A DNA stretch of 64,000 nt from Hominisplanchenecus_A murintestinalis. Its GTDB lineage: Bacteria; Bacillota; Clostridia; Lachnospirales; Lachnospiraceae. Within the stretch, counting starts at the first letter, position 1; each line of letters starts with the position of its first letter. The notes under the pieces were generated by a model, which ran no database searches, had not been told where the DNA came from, and saw nothing but the letters and a program-made list of their open reading frames with translations. Below are positions 1 to 8,441 of the stretch, piece by piece. The position numbers were made by a program, and so were the translations under genes. The DNA lies in NCBI RefSeq assembly GCF_943193015.1, contig NZ_CALPCM010000010.1:1-64000 (forward strand), written 5' to 3'.

Positions 1-319
1 TTCGGTAAAGTTGTTATTGCTCAGTACTACCTTTGTTTCATCTTCGTCATCATCCTCTCTACCCGGAGTCTTAAGGTATTATTTTGTGTATAAATTATAA
101 AGAAAATCTTCACTAGATATTGAAAATAAAAGGGATTAAAAATCTTTTATGTAAAAAATACAGAGTATTTTACAACAAAAATACATCAAAGTCTGAGTTT
201 GGTGCATAATAGGATGGATACTGTAAAACATATATTTATTTCCGCAGCAAGTTAAGGCTGGAGCTGTTTGGTATGTAGATGTTGTGGAATATGTGACTTT
301 GAAAGAGGAGAGATGAAAC
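1..319. other. Window edge, no gene identified
   Basis: No convincing gene is seen in the first 319 bases. A short acidic minus-strand frame near 1-75 has no start codon and is closed upstream by a stop. In Tn916-type elements an excisionase gene usually precedes the integrase on the same strand, but none is recognisable here. The region is AT-rich and holds a 13-bp sequence at 168-180 that recurs after the integrase. It is probably the non-coding leader of the integrase gene. Confidence 0.4.
168..180 (+). repeat. Direct repeat copy 1 flanking the integrase gene
   Basis: The 13-mer TTTTACAACAAAA is identical to the copy at 1564-1576, in the same orientation, so the two copies bracket the integrase gene. 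This copy also sits in a small inverted repeat (GTATTTT at 165-171 and AAAATAC at 178-184). Integrases of the Tn916 class bind short direct repeats near the element end through their N-terminal domain, so these are candidate arm-type sites. That role is inferred. Confidence 0.4.
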
Positions 320-1543
320 ATGGCAATGAAAAGACGAACAGATAACAAAGGCAGAATTTTAAGGGTGGGAGAAAGTCAGAGAAAAGACGGTAGATATCAA
401 TATCAGTATACGGATTCCGTCGGCAAAAGGCAATGCATTTATGATTTAACCTTAGCAGGGTTAAGAGAAAAAGAAAAAATGATTATAAGAGATTTGAGAG
501 ACGGAATAAGAACAGGGGAGTCTAAAAAGATAACACTGAATATTTTGTTTCGTAAGTACCTGGAGAATCATAAAACAATAAGGAAGAGTACAGAAGTGCT
601 TTATAAGAGTTATTGGAAAAATCACATAAAAAGTGCGGATATAGGGGAAAGGGCAATCTCTGATATAAGAAGCAGTGATATTGTGAGATTTTATAATCAT
701 TTGTTGGAAAAGGGATTGTCCAGCAGAACAGTAGGTGTAATTAATGCCGCGTTGCAGCCATGTTTTGAAATGGCAATAGAAGATGATCTAATAAGAAAAA
801 ACCCATGTAAAAATGCAATGGCCAGGATACCGCAGACAGAGGCGGCAAATAGGAGGGCCATGACCATTGATGAACAAAGGCGTTTTGTCAATTTTGTATC
901 AAAGGATAAAGTGTATCGCCATTATTTGCCCTTGTTTACGACTCTTCTGGGGACAGGAATGAGAATTGGGGAATGTCTGGGACTGACTTGGGAAAATCTT
1001 GATTTTAAGGATGGCTTGATTTATGTTACACATTCTTTGAGATATGATAATTATGGAGATGGATATAAACTACATATATCGAAACCGAAAACGGAAAGTG
1101 GTAAAAGAGTAATTCCAATGATGGAAGATGTCCGCTGGCAGTTATTAAAGCAAAGGGAACACAGCTTCATGAGCCAAAGCAGCAAAGAATGTATGATAGA
1201 TGGTTATAGCGGCTTTGTGTTTGTAAAAGAAACGGGCAAGGTATTTCTGACAAATGAAATAAATGCAATGCTCAACCGGATATGCAGAAAATACAATAAA
1301 TTGGAAGAACGAGCGGCGGAAGAGGAAAAACGCCATCCTATTGTTCTTCCACATTTATCTGCCCACGTGATGCGGCATACATTTTGCACCAGATTCTGCG
1401 AAAATGAAACGAACGTAAAGGTGATTCAGGAGATTATGGGACATAGCAATGTAGGGGTGACAATGAACATATATAATCATGTGACATTAGATAAAGCAAA
1501 GGAAACCATGAAAAATATGGAGGGGAAAATGATAATTTCGTAG
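320..1543 (+). CDS. int: Tyrosine recombinase, Tn916/ICE-type integrase
   Basis: A site-specific recombinase of 407 residues that would integrate and excise a mobile element. The N-terminal 60 residues are the basic DNA-binding domain of Tn916-type integrases. A SAM-like core-binding domain follows at about 70-165, then the catalytic domain at about 180-400. The catalytic set is complete: R215 (TGMRIGE), H349 and R352 (HVMRHTF), H375 (GHSN) and Y385 (IYNH). A GAGGAGAG ribosome site precedes the ATG. Nothing suggests decay. The gene lies about 110 bp before chromosomal sporulation genes, so it should mark the right end of an element whose body lies left of the window. The element type cannot be told without its other genes. 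Confidence 0.93.
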   Translation: MAMKRRTDNKGRILRVGESQRKDGRYQYQYTDSVGKRQCIYDLTLAGLREKEKMIIRDLRDGIRTGESKKITLNILFRKYLENHKTIRKSTEVLYKSYWKNHIKSADIGERAISDIRSSDIVRFYNHLLEKGLSSRTVGVINAALQPCFEMAIEDDLIRKNPCKNAMARIPQTEAANRRAMTIDEQRRFVNFVSKDKVYRHYLPLFTTLLGTGMRIGECLGLTWENLDFKDGLIYVTHSLRYDNYGDGYKLHISKPKTESGKRVIPMMEDVRWQLLKQREHSFMSQSSKECMIDGYSGFVFVKETGKVFLTNEINAMLNRICRKYNKLEERAAEEEKRHPIVLPHLSAHVMRHTFCTRFCENETNVKVIQEIMGHSNVGVTMNIYNHVTLDKAKETMKNMEGKMIIS

Positions 1544-1563
1544 AGTATAAAAAGGTACAACAG

Positions 1564-1576
1564 TTTTACAACAAAA
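1564..1576 (+). repeat. Direct repeat copy 2, possible att-side site
   Basis: This is the second copy of TTTTACAACAAAA, 21 bp after the integrase stop codon. The stretch 1544-1640 between the integrase and dpaA probably contains the attachment site (attR), but the core cannot be defined without the left junction or an empty-site genome. Confidence 0.4.
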
Positions 1577-1653
1577 GCCGATGTAGAGTAGCGCAATCTG
1601 CTTCCATGCCGCATATATTATGGATGACAGTAAAGTTTTGTGGGAGGTGTCTA

Positions 1654-2508
1654 TTGAATATGAATACGGGATCCTGTGATTTTGCTGTTATTGGCGGGGA
1701 TATGCGGCAGGTTTATGCTGCCCGGATGTTAAAAGAACGGGGATACAGGGTGTGTTGTGCGCTGCTCTGCGGTGATGAGGGATTGCCGGAACAGGAGCTT
1801 AGGGAGGCAGTCTGCTCTGCACGTGTGGTTCTTGCCCCGGTGCCGCTGTCTGTTGACAGGCTTTATTTAAACCAGAAAAGTGGTGAAGGCGCCTTTCCTC
1901 TGACAGAGCTTTTGGACTGTCTTAAGGAAGGGCAGAAGTTTTACGCAGGATGTATTTCGGAAGAGTTTGCATATGCTGTGTCAGATAAAGGGGCAGAGGC
2001 GATTGATATTATGAAGCAGGAAGAAATTGCGGTTTATAACACAATTGCTACTGCAGAAGGAGCGGTGGCAGAAGCCGTAATGAAGAGTCCGAGAAATCTT
2101 CATGGCAGCAGGTGCCTGGTGCTGGGCTATGGAAAATGCGCGCGGACACTGACGGCGCTTTTGAAAGGCATGCACTGCCAGGTTCAGGTTTGCGCCAGAA
2201 ATCCTGCGCAATTGGCGGAGGCGGCTATTTTGGCAGATAAAGCTTTTGAATTTGGAGAACTTGAGGCTGCGCTTCCGGATTATGATTTTATTTTTAATAC
2301 GGTTCCAGCTATGATTTTGAACCGCAGGATGATAGAAAATATGAATTCTGCGGTTTGTATTTTTGATATAGCGTCGGCTCCGGGAGGAGTAGAATTTGAA
2401 GCGGCGGAGGAATTGGGGATTTCTGCATGGCTGTTGCCGGGGCTTCCTGGGAAATATGCGCCTGCATCTTCCGCAGAGGCAATTGTGCGTTATCTTATTG
2501 GAAAATAG
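1654..2508 (+). CDS. dpaA: Dipicolinate synthase subunit A
   Basis: SpoVFA/DpaA. With DpaB it converts the tetrahydrodipicolinate precursor of lysine synthesis into dipicolinic acid in the mother cell, for loading into the spore core. The protein is about 284 residues, normal for the family. It has the N-terminal motif AVIGGDMRQ, the signature AIYNT-type segment (VYNTIATAEG) mid-protein, and a Rossmann motif VLGYGKCARTL. The frame is open back to an ATG at 1606, but GGAGGTG at 1643-1649 fits a TTG start at 1654; ATG 1660 is also possible. A sigma-K-like -10 (CATATATTA, 1612-1620) lies upstream with no clear -35. The gene is directly downstream of the mobile-element integrase, so its natural upstream region may have been replaced. 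Confidence 0.9.
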   Translation: MNMNTGSCDFAVIGGDMRQVYAARMLKERGYRVCCALLCGDEGLPEQELREAVCSARVVLAPVPLSVDRLYLNQKSGEGAFPLTELLDCLKEGQKFYAGCISEEFAYAVSDKGAEAIDIMKQEEIAVYNTIATAEGAVAEAVMKSPRNLHGSRCLVLGYGKCARTLTALLKGMHCQVQVCARNPAQLAEAAILADKAFEFGELEAALPDYDFIFNTVPAMILNRRMIENMNSAVCIFDIASAPGGVEFEAAEELGISAWLLPGLPGKYAPASSAEAIVRYLIGK

Positions 2509-2566
2509 ATAACAGTTTGGCAGGGCTTTTACAAAAATAATTTAGAATATTGAGGAGAGGAAATTT

Positions 2567-3145
2567 ATGTCATTAAAAAGAAAGAAAATCGGTGTGGCAT
2601 TTACAGGATCTTTCTGCACCTATCGGAAAGCATTCCAGGATTTACAGAAGCTGATAGATGAAGGGGCAGAAGTTACGACCATTTTTTCAGATGCGGCACA
2701 GTCTATTGACAGCCGATTTGGACGTGCAGATGATTTTCTGGAGGAAGCAGCGCGGATTACCGGAAAATCAGCGATACGTACGATTGCACAGGCGGAACCG
2801 ATTGGCCCGGGAAGCCTTCTGGATGTATTGATTATCCTGCCGTGTACGGGGAATACCATTGCAAAGCTGGCAAATGGCATTACGGATTCACCAGTGCTGA
2901 TGGCTGCAAAAGCACATTTGAGGAATGAGAAGCCGTTAGTGCTTTCAATTTCTACAAATGACGCACTAGGTATGAACATGAAAAATATCGGTCTTCTGCT
3001 CAATGCCAAACACATTTATTTTGTGCCTTTTGGACAGGATAATCCAGAGAAGAAGCCGAATTCTATGATTGCTAATACAGAATATCTGCTTCCGGCGGTG
3101 GAGGCAGCTATAGAGGGACGGCAATATCAGCCGATTCTCTGCTGA
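2567..3145 (+). CDS. dpaB: Dipicolinate synthase subunit B (flavoprotein)
   Basis: SpoVFB/DpaB, 192 residues, the flavoprotein-fold partner of DpaA. It belongs to the FMN-binding UbiX/PPC-decarboxylase superfamily: the N-terminus has KKIGVAFTGSFCTY, followed by LIILPCTGNTIAKLANGITD, the typical flavoprotein segment. It is 58 bp after dpaA behind a GAGGAGAGG ribosome site, so the two form one operon that is expected to be expressed late in sporulation. The length is typical and the gene appears intact. Confidence 0.93.
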   Translation: MSLKRKKIGVAFTGSFCTYRKAFQDLQKLIDEGAEVTTIFSDAAQSIDSRFGRADDFLEEAARITGKSAIRTIAQAEPIGPGSLLDVLIILPCTGNTIAKLANGITDSPVLMAAKAHLRNEKPLVLSISTNDALGMNMKNIGLLLNAKHIYFVPFGQDNPEKKPNSMIANTEYLLPAVEAAIEGRQYQPILC

Positions 3146-3154
3146 ATCGCGTAA

Positions 3155-3190
3155 GCAGCAGACGACCTGTGTGCCAGGCTGGTCTGCTGC
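3155..3190. terminator. Inverted repeat after dpaB
   Basis: GCAGCAGAC (3155-3163) pairs with GTCTGCTGC (3182-3190), with more pairing (CCTG/CAGG) inside the loop. No U-run follows, so it is either a weak terminator or a processing/attenuation hairpin between dpaB and asnB. Confidence 0.45.
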
Positions 3191-3231
3191 CTGTATGTTG
3201 TAAGAGATTGTAGTAGAAAGGAGAACACTGC

Positions 3232-5082
3232 ATGTGCGGAATTGCAGGATTTTGTAACCCTTCAATTGTTTTAGAAGATGAGAAGAACAGATGGCTGCCC
3301 ATACTTGATGAGATGAACCGCGTCCAGAGACATAGGGGACCGGATGATGAGGGGGTTTATTTGAAACAGGGCTGCGGACTTGCGCACGTCCGTTTGAAAA
3401 TCATTGATTTGGTGACAGGGCATCAGCCAATGACCTGTCGAAAGGATGGCGGGGAATGCACGATTGTATACAATGGTGAGATTTATAATATGCCGGAGCT
3501 GAAAGAGGAGCTTTTGTCAGAGGGAGCTGTATTTGAGACGGAAAGTGATACGGAAGTCATTCTTCAGGGATATCTCCGCTATGGAGAAGAATATGTGAAA
3601 AAGCTCAACGGGATTTTCGCGTTTGCCATATGGGATTCCCGAACAGAAAGACTTTTTCTTTTCCGTGACAGGCTTGGCGTAAAGCCGTTGTTTTATACCA
3701 TGAAAGAAGGGATGTTGGTATTTTCTTCTGAAATAAAAGGGCTGTTTGCCTATCCGGGGGTGAAGCCTATCCTTGACAGGGATGGCTTGTGTGAAATATT
3801 TGCGCTGGGTCCTGCAAAATCTTACGGCAGAGGAGTATTTCAGGGAGTTCGTGAGGTGCTCCCCGGAGAATATCTGTGTTGCAGCCGGGAAGGTATTCAA
3901 TCGGTTATTTATTGGAAACTGGAAAGTCATTTGCATGAGGAGTCTTTTGATGAGACGGTAGCACATACAGCATGGCTGGTGGAGGATTCCGTAAAAAAGC
4001 AAATGCTTTCTGATATTCCTGTCAGCACGTTTTTGTCAGGAGGGATAGACAGCAGCCTGGTAACGGCAATCTGTGCCAGGGAGCTGCATCGCCAGGGGAA
4101 GGTACTGAATACGTTTTCCTTTGATTTCCAGGACAATAGCCGCTATTTTCGCGCCAATGCATTTCAGCCGGGGGAAGACCGCCCATGGGTGGAAAAGATG
4201 ATAGAATCCTCTCAGACGAATCACCGCTTTTTGGAATGCAGTAACATTTTGCAATATGAGTATCTGTTTAAGGCGGTAGATGCCAGGGATTTACCATGCA
4301 TGGCAGATGTAGAGTCATCTATGCTATATTTCTGTTCTCAGGTGAAGGGGTATAATACAGTAACGCTTACAGGGGAATGTGCGGATGAAATTTTTGGCGG
4401 ATATCCCTGGTTCCACAGCAGGGAGGCGTTTGAAGGGGAGCATTTCCCGTGGACGCCAAGTATGGAGCCGCGAAAACAGCTGCTTAGTGATGATATGCTT
4501 CGGGAACTGCCATTGGAAGAGTATGCGCATACAGCCTATGAGCGCACAGTGAAAGAGACGCCGCAGCTTTTTGGCGAATCTGCCGAAGAAGCACGCAGGC
4601 GGGAGATTTCTTATCTGAATCTGAGATGGTTTATGGTGACACTGTTAGATCGGATGGACCGAACCAGTATGCACTCGGGACTGGAGGCCCGCGTGCCTTT
4701 TGCAGATCACCGTATTGTGGAATATTTATGGAACGTGCCGTGGGAGATGAAAAGTCATGGGGGGATCGCTAAGGCGCTGCTGCGTCATGCTGCTGCGGGG
4801 CTGGTGCCGGAAGAGGTACTTTGGCGGAAAAAGAGCCCTTATCCGAAGACTTACGATCCGGCGTATGAAAAGCTGTTGGGAGAAAAATTAAAAGAAGTGA
4901 TTTCAGAGCCGCAGGCTCCGGTGCGCAGCCTTCTTGATACACAGAAGGTTCGGAAGTTTCTTGACAGCCCATCGGATTATGGAAAGCCTTGGTATGGGCA
5001 GCTGATGGCAGGTCCTCAGATGCTTGCATATATTCTGCAGATTAATTATTGGCTGGAAAAATATCAGATTCAGATATTGTGA
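3232..5082 (+). CDS. asnB: Asparagine synthetase (glutamine-hydrolysing)
   Basis: Makes asparagine from aspartate, glutamine and ATP in the cytoplasm. The 616-residue protein starts MCGIAGF, giving the exposed Cys2 nucleophile of class II glutamine amidotransferases (residues 2 to about 210). The synthetase domain follows with the PP-loop ATP motif STFLSGGIDSSLV near residue 265. Length is typical of the AsnB family. A GAAAGGAG ribosome site precedes the ATG. The gene lies between two inverted repeats and appears to be its own unit, although read-through from dpaAB is possible. Confidence 0.95.
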   Translation: MCGIAGFCNPSIVLEDEKNRWLPILDEMNRVQRHRGPDDEGVYLKQGCGLAHVRLKIIDLVTGHQPMTCRKDGGECTIVYNGEIYNMPELKEELLSEGAVFETESDTEVILQGYLRYGEEYVKKLNGIFAFAIWDSRTERLFLFRDRLGVKPLFYTMKEGMLVFSSEIKGLFAYPGVKPILDRDGLCEIFALGPAKSYGRGVFQGVREVLPGEYLCCSREGIQSVIYWKLESHLHEESFDETVAHTAWLVEDSVKKQMLSDIPVSTFLSGGIDSSLVTAICARELHRQGKVLNTFSFDFQDNSRYFRANAFQPGEDRPWVEKMIESSQTNHRFLECSNILQYEYLFKAVDARDLPCMADVESSMLYFCSQVKGYNTVTLTGECADEIFGGYPWFHSREAFEGEHFPWTPSMEPRKQLLSDDMLRELPLEEYAHTAYERTVKETPQLFGESAEEARRREISYLNLRWFMVTLLDRMDRTSMHSGLEARVPFADHRIVEYLWNVPWEMKSHGGIAKALLRHAAAGLVPEEVLWRKKSPYPKTYDPAYEKLLGEKLKEVISEPQAPVRSLLDTQKVRKFLDSPSDYGKPWYGQLMAGPQMLAYILQINYWLEKYQIQIL

Positions 5083-5130
5083 GCAGAGAATGGCTTACCG
5101 GGGAAGGGAGTTAACGGATAAATAGAAAGA

Positions 5131-5191
5131 ATTCTGCCCCTGCATATGCGGTGCAAAAGATTGTTCGTATGGCATATGCGGGGGCAGGAAT
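5131..5191. terminator. Bidirectional terminator between asnB and the reductase gene
   Basis: A long inverted repeat: TGCCCCTGCATATGC (left arm, 5135-5149) faces GCATATGCGGGGGCA (right arm, from 5172), extended outward by ATTC/GAAT, with one wobble and a one-base bulge. The loop is about 22 nt. It sits between two convergent genes, 49 bp after asnB and 5 bp from the reductase stop, which fits a terminator for both. Confidence 0.65.
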
Positions 5192-5196
5192 TATGT

Positions 5197-5730
5197 TTAC
5201 GAGCAGCTGTAGGTAATATCAATGACACCGTTGGTTTCTTTGACATTTTCAATACAGAGCCTCAAGTTCGGGTGCGCCCTGTCAAACAGCGGGATGCCGC
5301 CGCCCAGTACAACCGGCATAATATGCAGATGGAATTCATCAATCATTCCGGCAGCTATAAGCTGATTGGCGAGATTGGAGCCGCCGCAGACCCAGATATG
5401 TTTGCCTGACTGTGCTTTCAACTCTGCCAGAAACTTTTCGGGGCGCCGCTGTATGAAAGCGATGCCTCTTTGGTCATCCATTTCCTTGTGGGTAAAGACA
5501 TAGCTTTTCAGAGTCGGGTAAGGCCAGGTATCTGGTGAAAGCTCTTCTGTAATTTGTCGATAAGTATTCATTCCCATTAGAATGGTATCTGTTCCGGAGA
5601 TGAACTCTTCATATCCGTAATCTCCGCTGTATTCTTCGGATTTACCTACAAGCTGGCTGACAGAACCGTACTGGTCGGCAATATATCCGTCTAAACTTAC
5701 TGAAATGTACAAAATTACTTTTCTGGCCAT
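5197..5730 (-). CDS. Dihydrofolate reductase-fold (RibD C-terminal family) protein
   Basis: A predicted NAD(P)H-dependent reductase of the RibD_C/YwjB-YyaP group, 177 residues, cytoplasmic. Family features are the start RKVILYISVSLDGYIAD, a central DTILMGMNTY segment and the C-terminal WVCGGSNLANQL nucleotide loop, followed by MPVVLGGGIPLF. These proteins have the DHFR fold but are usually not true DHFRs, and the substrate is unknown. An earlier in-frame ATG exists at 5745. The start at 5730 (MARK) is preferred because GGAGG lies 7-8 nt before it. The gene diverges from the caspase gene, and its promoter overlaps a palindrome, suggesting a local regulator that is not encoded here. Confidence 0.85.
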   Translation of the reverse strand: MARKVILYISVSLDGYIADQYGSVSQLVGKSEEYSGDYGYEEFISGTDTILMGMNTYRQITEELSPDTWPYPTLKSYVFTHKEMDDQRGIAFIQRRPEKFLAELKAQSGKHIWVCGGSNLANQLIAAGMIDEFHLHIMPVVLGGGIPLFDRAHPNLRLCIENVKETNGVIDITYSCS

Positions 5731-5814
5731 AAAATAAGCCTCCATTTTCTGTCTGCCGGATGCAGACGTTATTTCTGAAGTAACGGTAACATCAGGTTAC
5801 TGTTTACCTCATGT

Positions 5815-5833
5815 GTAGTAACTAATATACTAC
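5815..5833. promoter_or_regulatory. Palindrome over the reductase promoter, candidate operator
   Basis: GTAGTA (5815-5820) and TACTAC (5828-5833) form a perfect 6-bp inverted repeat with a 7-nt spacer. It covers the -10 of the minus-strand promoter and lies about 30 bp from the -35 of the divergent caspase promoter. The position suits a repressor site. The protein that binds it is unknown. Confidence 0.4.
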
Positions 5834-5852
5834 GAAAGTAAAAAAAGCTCAA
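5824..5852 (-). promoter_or_regulatory. Sigma-A promoter for the reductase gene
   Basis: On the minus strand, TTGAGC (5852-5847), a 17-bp spacer, then TATATT (5829-5824). The start codon is about 90 nt downstream. Confidence 0.5.
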
Positions 5853-5860
5853 GATGAAAG

Positions 5861-5890
5861 TTGTTAAAAAGTACAGGGGTGTGTTATAGT
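5861..5890 (+). promoter_or_regulatory. Sigma-A promoter for the caspase gene
   Basis: TTGTTA (5861-5866), an 18-bp spacer and TATAGT (5885-5890), about 30 bp before the ATG. Predicted from sequence alone. Confidence 0.5.
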
Positions 5891-5919
5891 GGAATCACTA
5901 TTTGTAGAGGAGCAGAGGG

Positions 5920-8307
5920 ATGGACATAAGGAAAAGGGTAGTAAGAGTTGGGATTTTTCTAATGCTATTAGGGGCAATAGTTTTTGGAAAGGATGCGCAG
6001 GGGGCTTCAGGAAAAGCACGTGTATTGCTTGTGACCAGGGGGGAGTATAACGATTCATATAATAGTTTAAGCCCTGCACCGGAAAATGACGGAGAGAATT
6101 TCAGACGTGTTCTGGAGCAGGCATACGGCGAATTGCTTGCAGAAACAGTGGTGAAAAGAAAGGAGGGGGCAGATACAGTTGCAGGTGTACAGAAGGTTGT
6201 TTATGAAACGTTTAAAGACGCAGAGGATGGAGATATTAATTATTTCTACTATTCAGGACATGGGGTGCAGAAAGGAAGCGGGGGTGCGAAGGAGTCAACG
6301 CTTTTTTTGGCGAAAGGCCAATATATGACTGCCAAGGACTTGGCAGCGGCTTTTGAGGGAGTTAAGGGAAGAAATATACTGGTGATGGATTGCTGCTATT
6401 CCGGGGGGATGGTGAGCCGGAATGTGCAGGAGACGTCCGTATCAGAAGGATTTGCAGAAGATTTTGTGGATGCATTTCAGGAGGCGGTTTCAGACTGCGG
6501 GACTCGTGCGCGCTCAGCGCTGACAAGTTCAGGGTTTCAGCTTTTGATGGCGGCGGGGGAAGAAGAGCTTTGCTGGCAGCAGAAAATCAGTGAAAGTAAT
6601 GAGACGCTGGAGGAAGAAGCTGTTGAGACAGGGCTGTTTACTGCAACGCTTTCCTACGGGTGCGGTGTGAATCCGGCGAGGGTTGGGAAAGAGACAGGAT
6701 ATGGTTTAGATACGGCATCTGCAGATTATAATCTGGATGGGGAAATATCATTGGAAGAGATTACAAGATACATAGAGAATACGTATCATTATACAGCGAA
6801 TCATGTAAGGTGTTATCCGGCGAATGACAGCAGGAGCTTTCTCCCCGTGGGAGAAGGGCTTACACCCGGCGCAGCTTTTGGAAATATTGTTCCTGCTAAG
6901 GATTCTGCAGGCAATGCGATCGTAAAACTGTTTGGCCATATGAAACAGGGAGTGCTGGCGGAATATGCGGTTTATCAGGGGGATACGGAAGATCTGGGAG
7001 CCTGGGCTATGCAGGCGCTGCGGGCAGCAGAGACACCAAAAGAGGGGGATGGCGTCTGGAAAGCGGCAGAAGGGCAGATTGCATGTGAAGGACAGTTGGG
7101 GAAGGAATATGTTGTACATATTCCGGCGGATAGTTTGGATGAGGGGAAGTATTATGCAGCTGTACGGCTGCCGGGCCAGGAACTTCGTTATCTTTTGCCC
7201 TTTGTGCTGGAGGGAACGTCAGGCAGTGGTCTGGAGGAAAATTTTCGGTTGATATTTTCAGGCAGCCATTATAAGGAAGGGGAACCAGAAGGCGTCGGGA
7301 TTTTCACCTCAGGAGGTGGAAATGAACTGGTCATCCGGGCGGATTTCGGCATTACGGAAGACCCGGATGAAGCGACGCCTTATCTGAGCTGCTATATATA
7401 CAGTGAAGCAGACTATGCGGAGCAGGGAAGTGAGCCTGTAAAGATTTTGGGAAAAAATATGTTGATGCAGGTTGTGCCTACAGACTACCAGGCGATAGGA
7501 CATGGAAATGTACTCGAAAGAGGAAATTGCTATCGTAATTTTTATTGGGATGGAAAAAATTCGGCCGGACAGCCGGTGGAGGAAGGTATGTATTATGCAG
7601 TGGTGAACGCTGCGGGTGCAGTGGAGGGTTCCAGAAGGGCAGCAGTATATGTGAAAGCGCCGGTTCCAGAAGAGACAGAACCCGGGGCTCCGTCAAATCC
7701 ACAAGAACCATCGAAATCGGAAACGGAAAAAATGACGGAAACAGACCAGGAAAGACCTTCAGAGGCGCCAGGCACGACAGAAACAAAGAAGGAAGAAACG
7801 AAACAAGATACCAAGCCGGAAACGGTAAGTATAAAGATAGGGAAAAAAGCAGTAAAGAGCATTACTATGGGGAAGAAGGAAAAAGTTCTGCTGATACCTG
7901 CCGTTCGCCCACAAGGAAGTAAAGTGTCGTATATTTCCTCTAATCCCAGGATAGCGTCAGTGGATGCACAGGGGAAAGTCAAGGCGAAAAAAGTGGGACG
8001 TGCGGTGATTACTGTGCGTACTGCAAAAGGAACGTCCGCTAATTTGAGTATCCGTGTGAAAAAGGCGCCTGCTAAAATTATGTTTTCAGCTAGGAAAAAA
8101 ACTCTGAAAGCCGGAGAGAGCAGCAGGATAAAAGTTAGATTTCCGGCAAAGTCCGGCAGCTACAAAATTACCTTTACCAGCAGCAGAAAAAAAGTGGCGG
8201 CAGTAGGGGCGGATGGGAAAATCAGGGCTTTGAAAAAAGGAAAAACAATAATCACTGCCCGCAGCTTTAATGGGAAAAAAGCCAGGATAGCGGTAACAGT
8301 GAAATAG
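5920..8307 (+). CDS. Secreted caspase-like (C14) protease with EF-hand loop and Ig-like repeats
   Basis: A 795-residue exported cysteine protease of the caspase/metacaspase fold. Residues 1-29 form a signal peptide (basic start, hydrophobic core, AQGAS). The caspase domain spans about 33-290 with the dyad H114 (YYSGHG) and C159 (MDCCYSGG). Residues 269-280 (DYNLDGEISLEE) fit a complete EF-hand loop, with D269, N271, D273, G274, I276 and E280. A FlgD-type Ig-like region follows (about 500-612), then a Glu/Pro/Thr-rich linker (about 615-675) and two lysine-rich bacterial Ig group 2 domains (about 678-795). No sortase motif is seen, so the Ig domains may hold it to the wall. The ribosome site is AGAGGAG. 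It stands alone after its own promoter, and the substrate is unknown. Function is inferred from fold and motifs. Confidence 0.88.
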   Translation: MDIRKRVVRVGIFLMLLGAIVFGKDAQGASGKARVLLVTRGEYNDSYNSLSPAPENDGENFRRVLEQAYGELLAETVVKRKEGADTVAGVQKVVYETFKDAEDGDINYFYYSGHGVQKGSGGAKESTLFLAKGQYMTAKDLAAAFEGVKGRNILVMDCCYSGGMVSRNVQETSVSEGFAEDFVDAFQEAVSDCGTRARSALTSSGFQLLMAAGEEELCWQQKISESNETLEEEAVETGLFTATLSYGCGVNPARVGKETGYGLDTASADYNLDGEISLEEITRYIENTYHYTANHVRCYPANDSRSFLPVGEGLTPGAAFGNIVPAKDSAGNAIVKLFGHMKQGVLAEYAVYQGDTEDLGAWAMQALRAAETPKEGDGVWKAAEGQIACEGQLGKEYVVHIPADSLDEGKYYAAVRLPGQELRYLLPFVLEGTSGSGLEENFRLIFSGSHYKEGEPEGVGIFTSGGGNELVIRADFGITEDPDEATPYLSCYIYSEADYAEQGSEPVKILGKNMLMQVVPTDYQAIGHGNVLERGNCYRNFYWDGKNSAGQPVEEGMYYAVVNAAGAVEGSRRAAVYVKAPVPEETEPGAPSNPQEPSKSETEKMTETDQERPSEAPGTTETKKEETKQDTKPETVSIKIGKKAVKSITMGKKEKVLLIPAVRPQGSKVSYISSNPRIASVDAQGKVKAKKVGRAVITVRTAKGTSANLSIRVKKAPAKIMFSARKKTLKAGESSRIKVRFPAKSGSYKITFTSSRKKVAAVGADGKIRALKKGKTIITARSFNGKKARIAVTVK

Positions 8308-8384
8308 GGAGTGGCCTGGAGTAAGTAACTTTCCGTTAAATGAGAACTTGAATGTGGAGCAGCAGCGTTTCGTTAGAAATATAG

Positions 8385-8414
8385 TGTTAACTATAGAGAT
8401 AATTTGGTTGACAA
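8385..8414. promoter_or_regulatory. BirA (biotin repressor) operator 1
   Basis: TGTTAAC (8385-8391), exactly 15 bp, GTTGACAA (8407-8414). This fits the Firmicute BirA operator, TTGTTAAC and its complement separated by about 15 bp. It overlaps the -35 of the bioY promoter. Confidence 0.8.
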
Positions 8415-8436
8415 TAGAGAGGGGATCTACTATAAT
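8408..8436 (+). promoter_or_regulatory. Consensus sigma-A promoter for bioY
   Basis: TTGACA (8408-8413), a 17-bp spacer and TATAAT (8431-8436): both hexamers match the consensus exactly. It is flanked and overlapped by two BirA operators, so transcription should be strong and shut off by biotinyl-AMP-bound BirA. Confidence 0.9.
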
Positions 8437-8441
8437 GACAA

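Noticed and set aside
1..135. Excisionase gene or acidic minus-strand protein at the left edge
   Set aside because: The frame is closed by a stop and has no start or known excisionase sequence; the rest would be outside the window.
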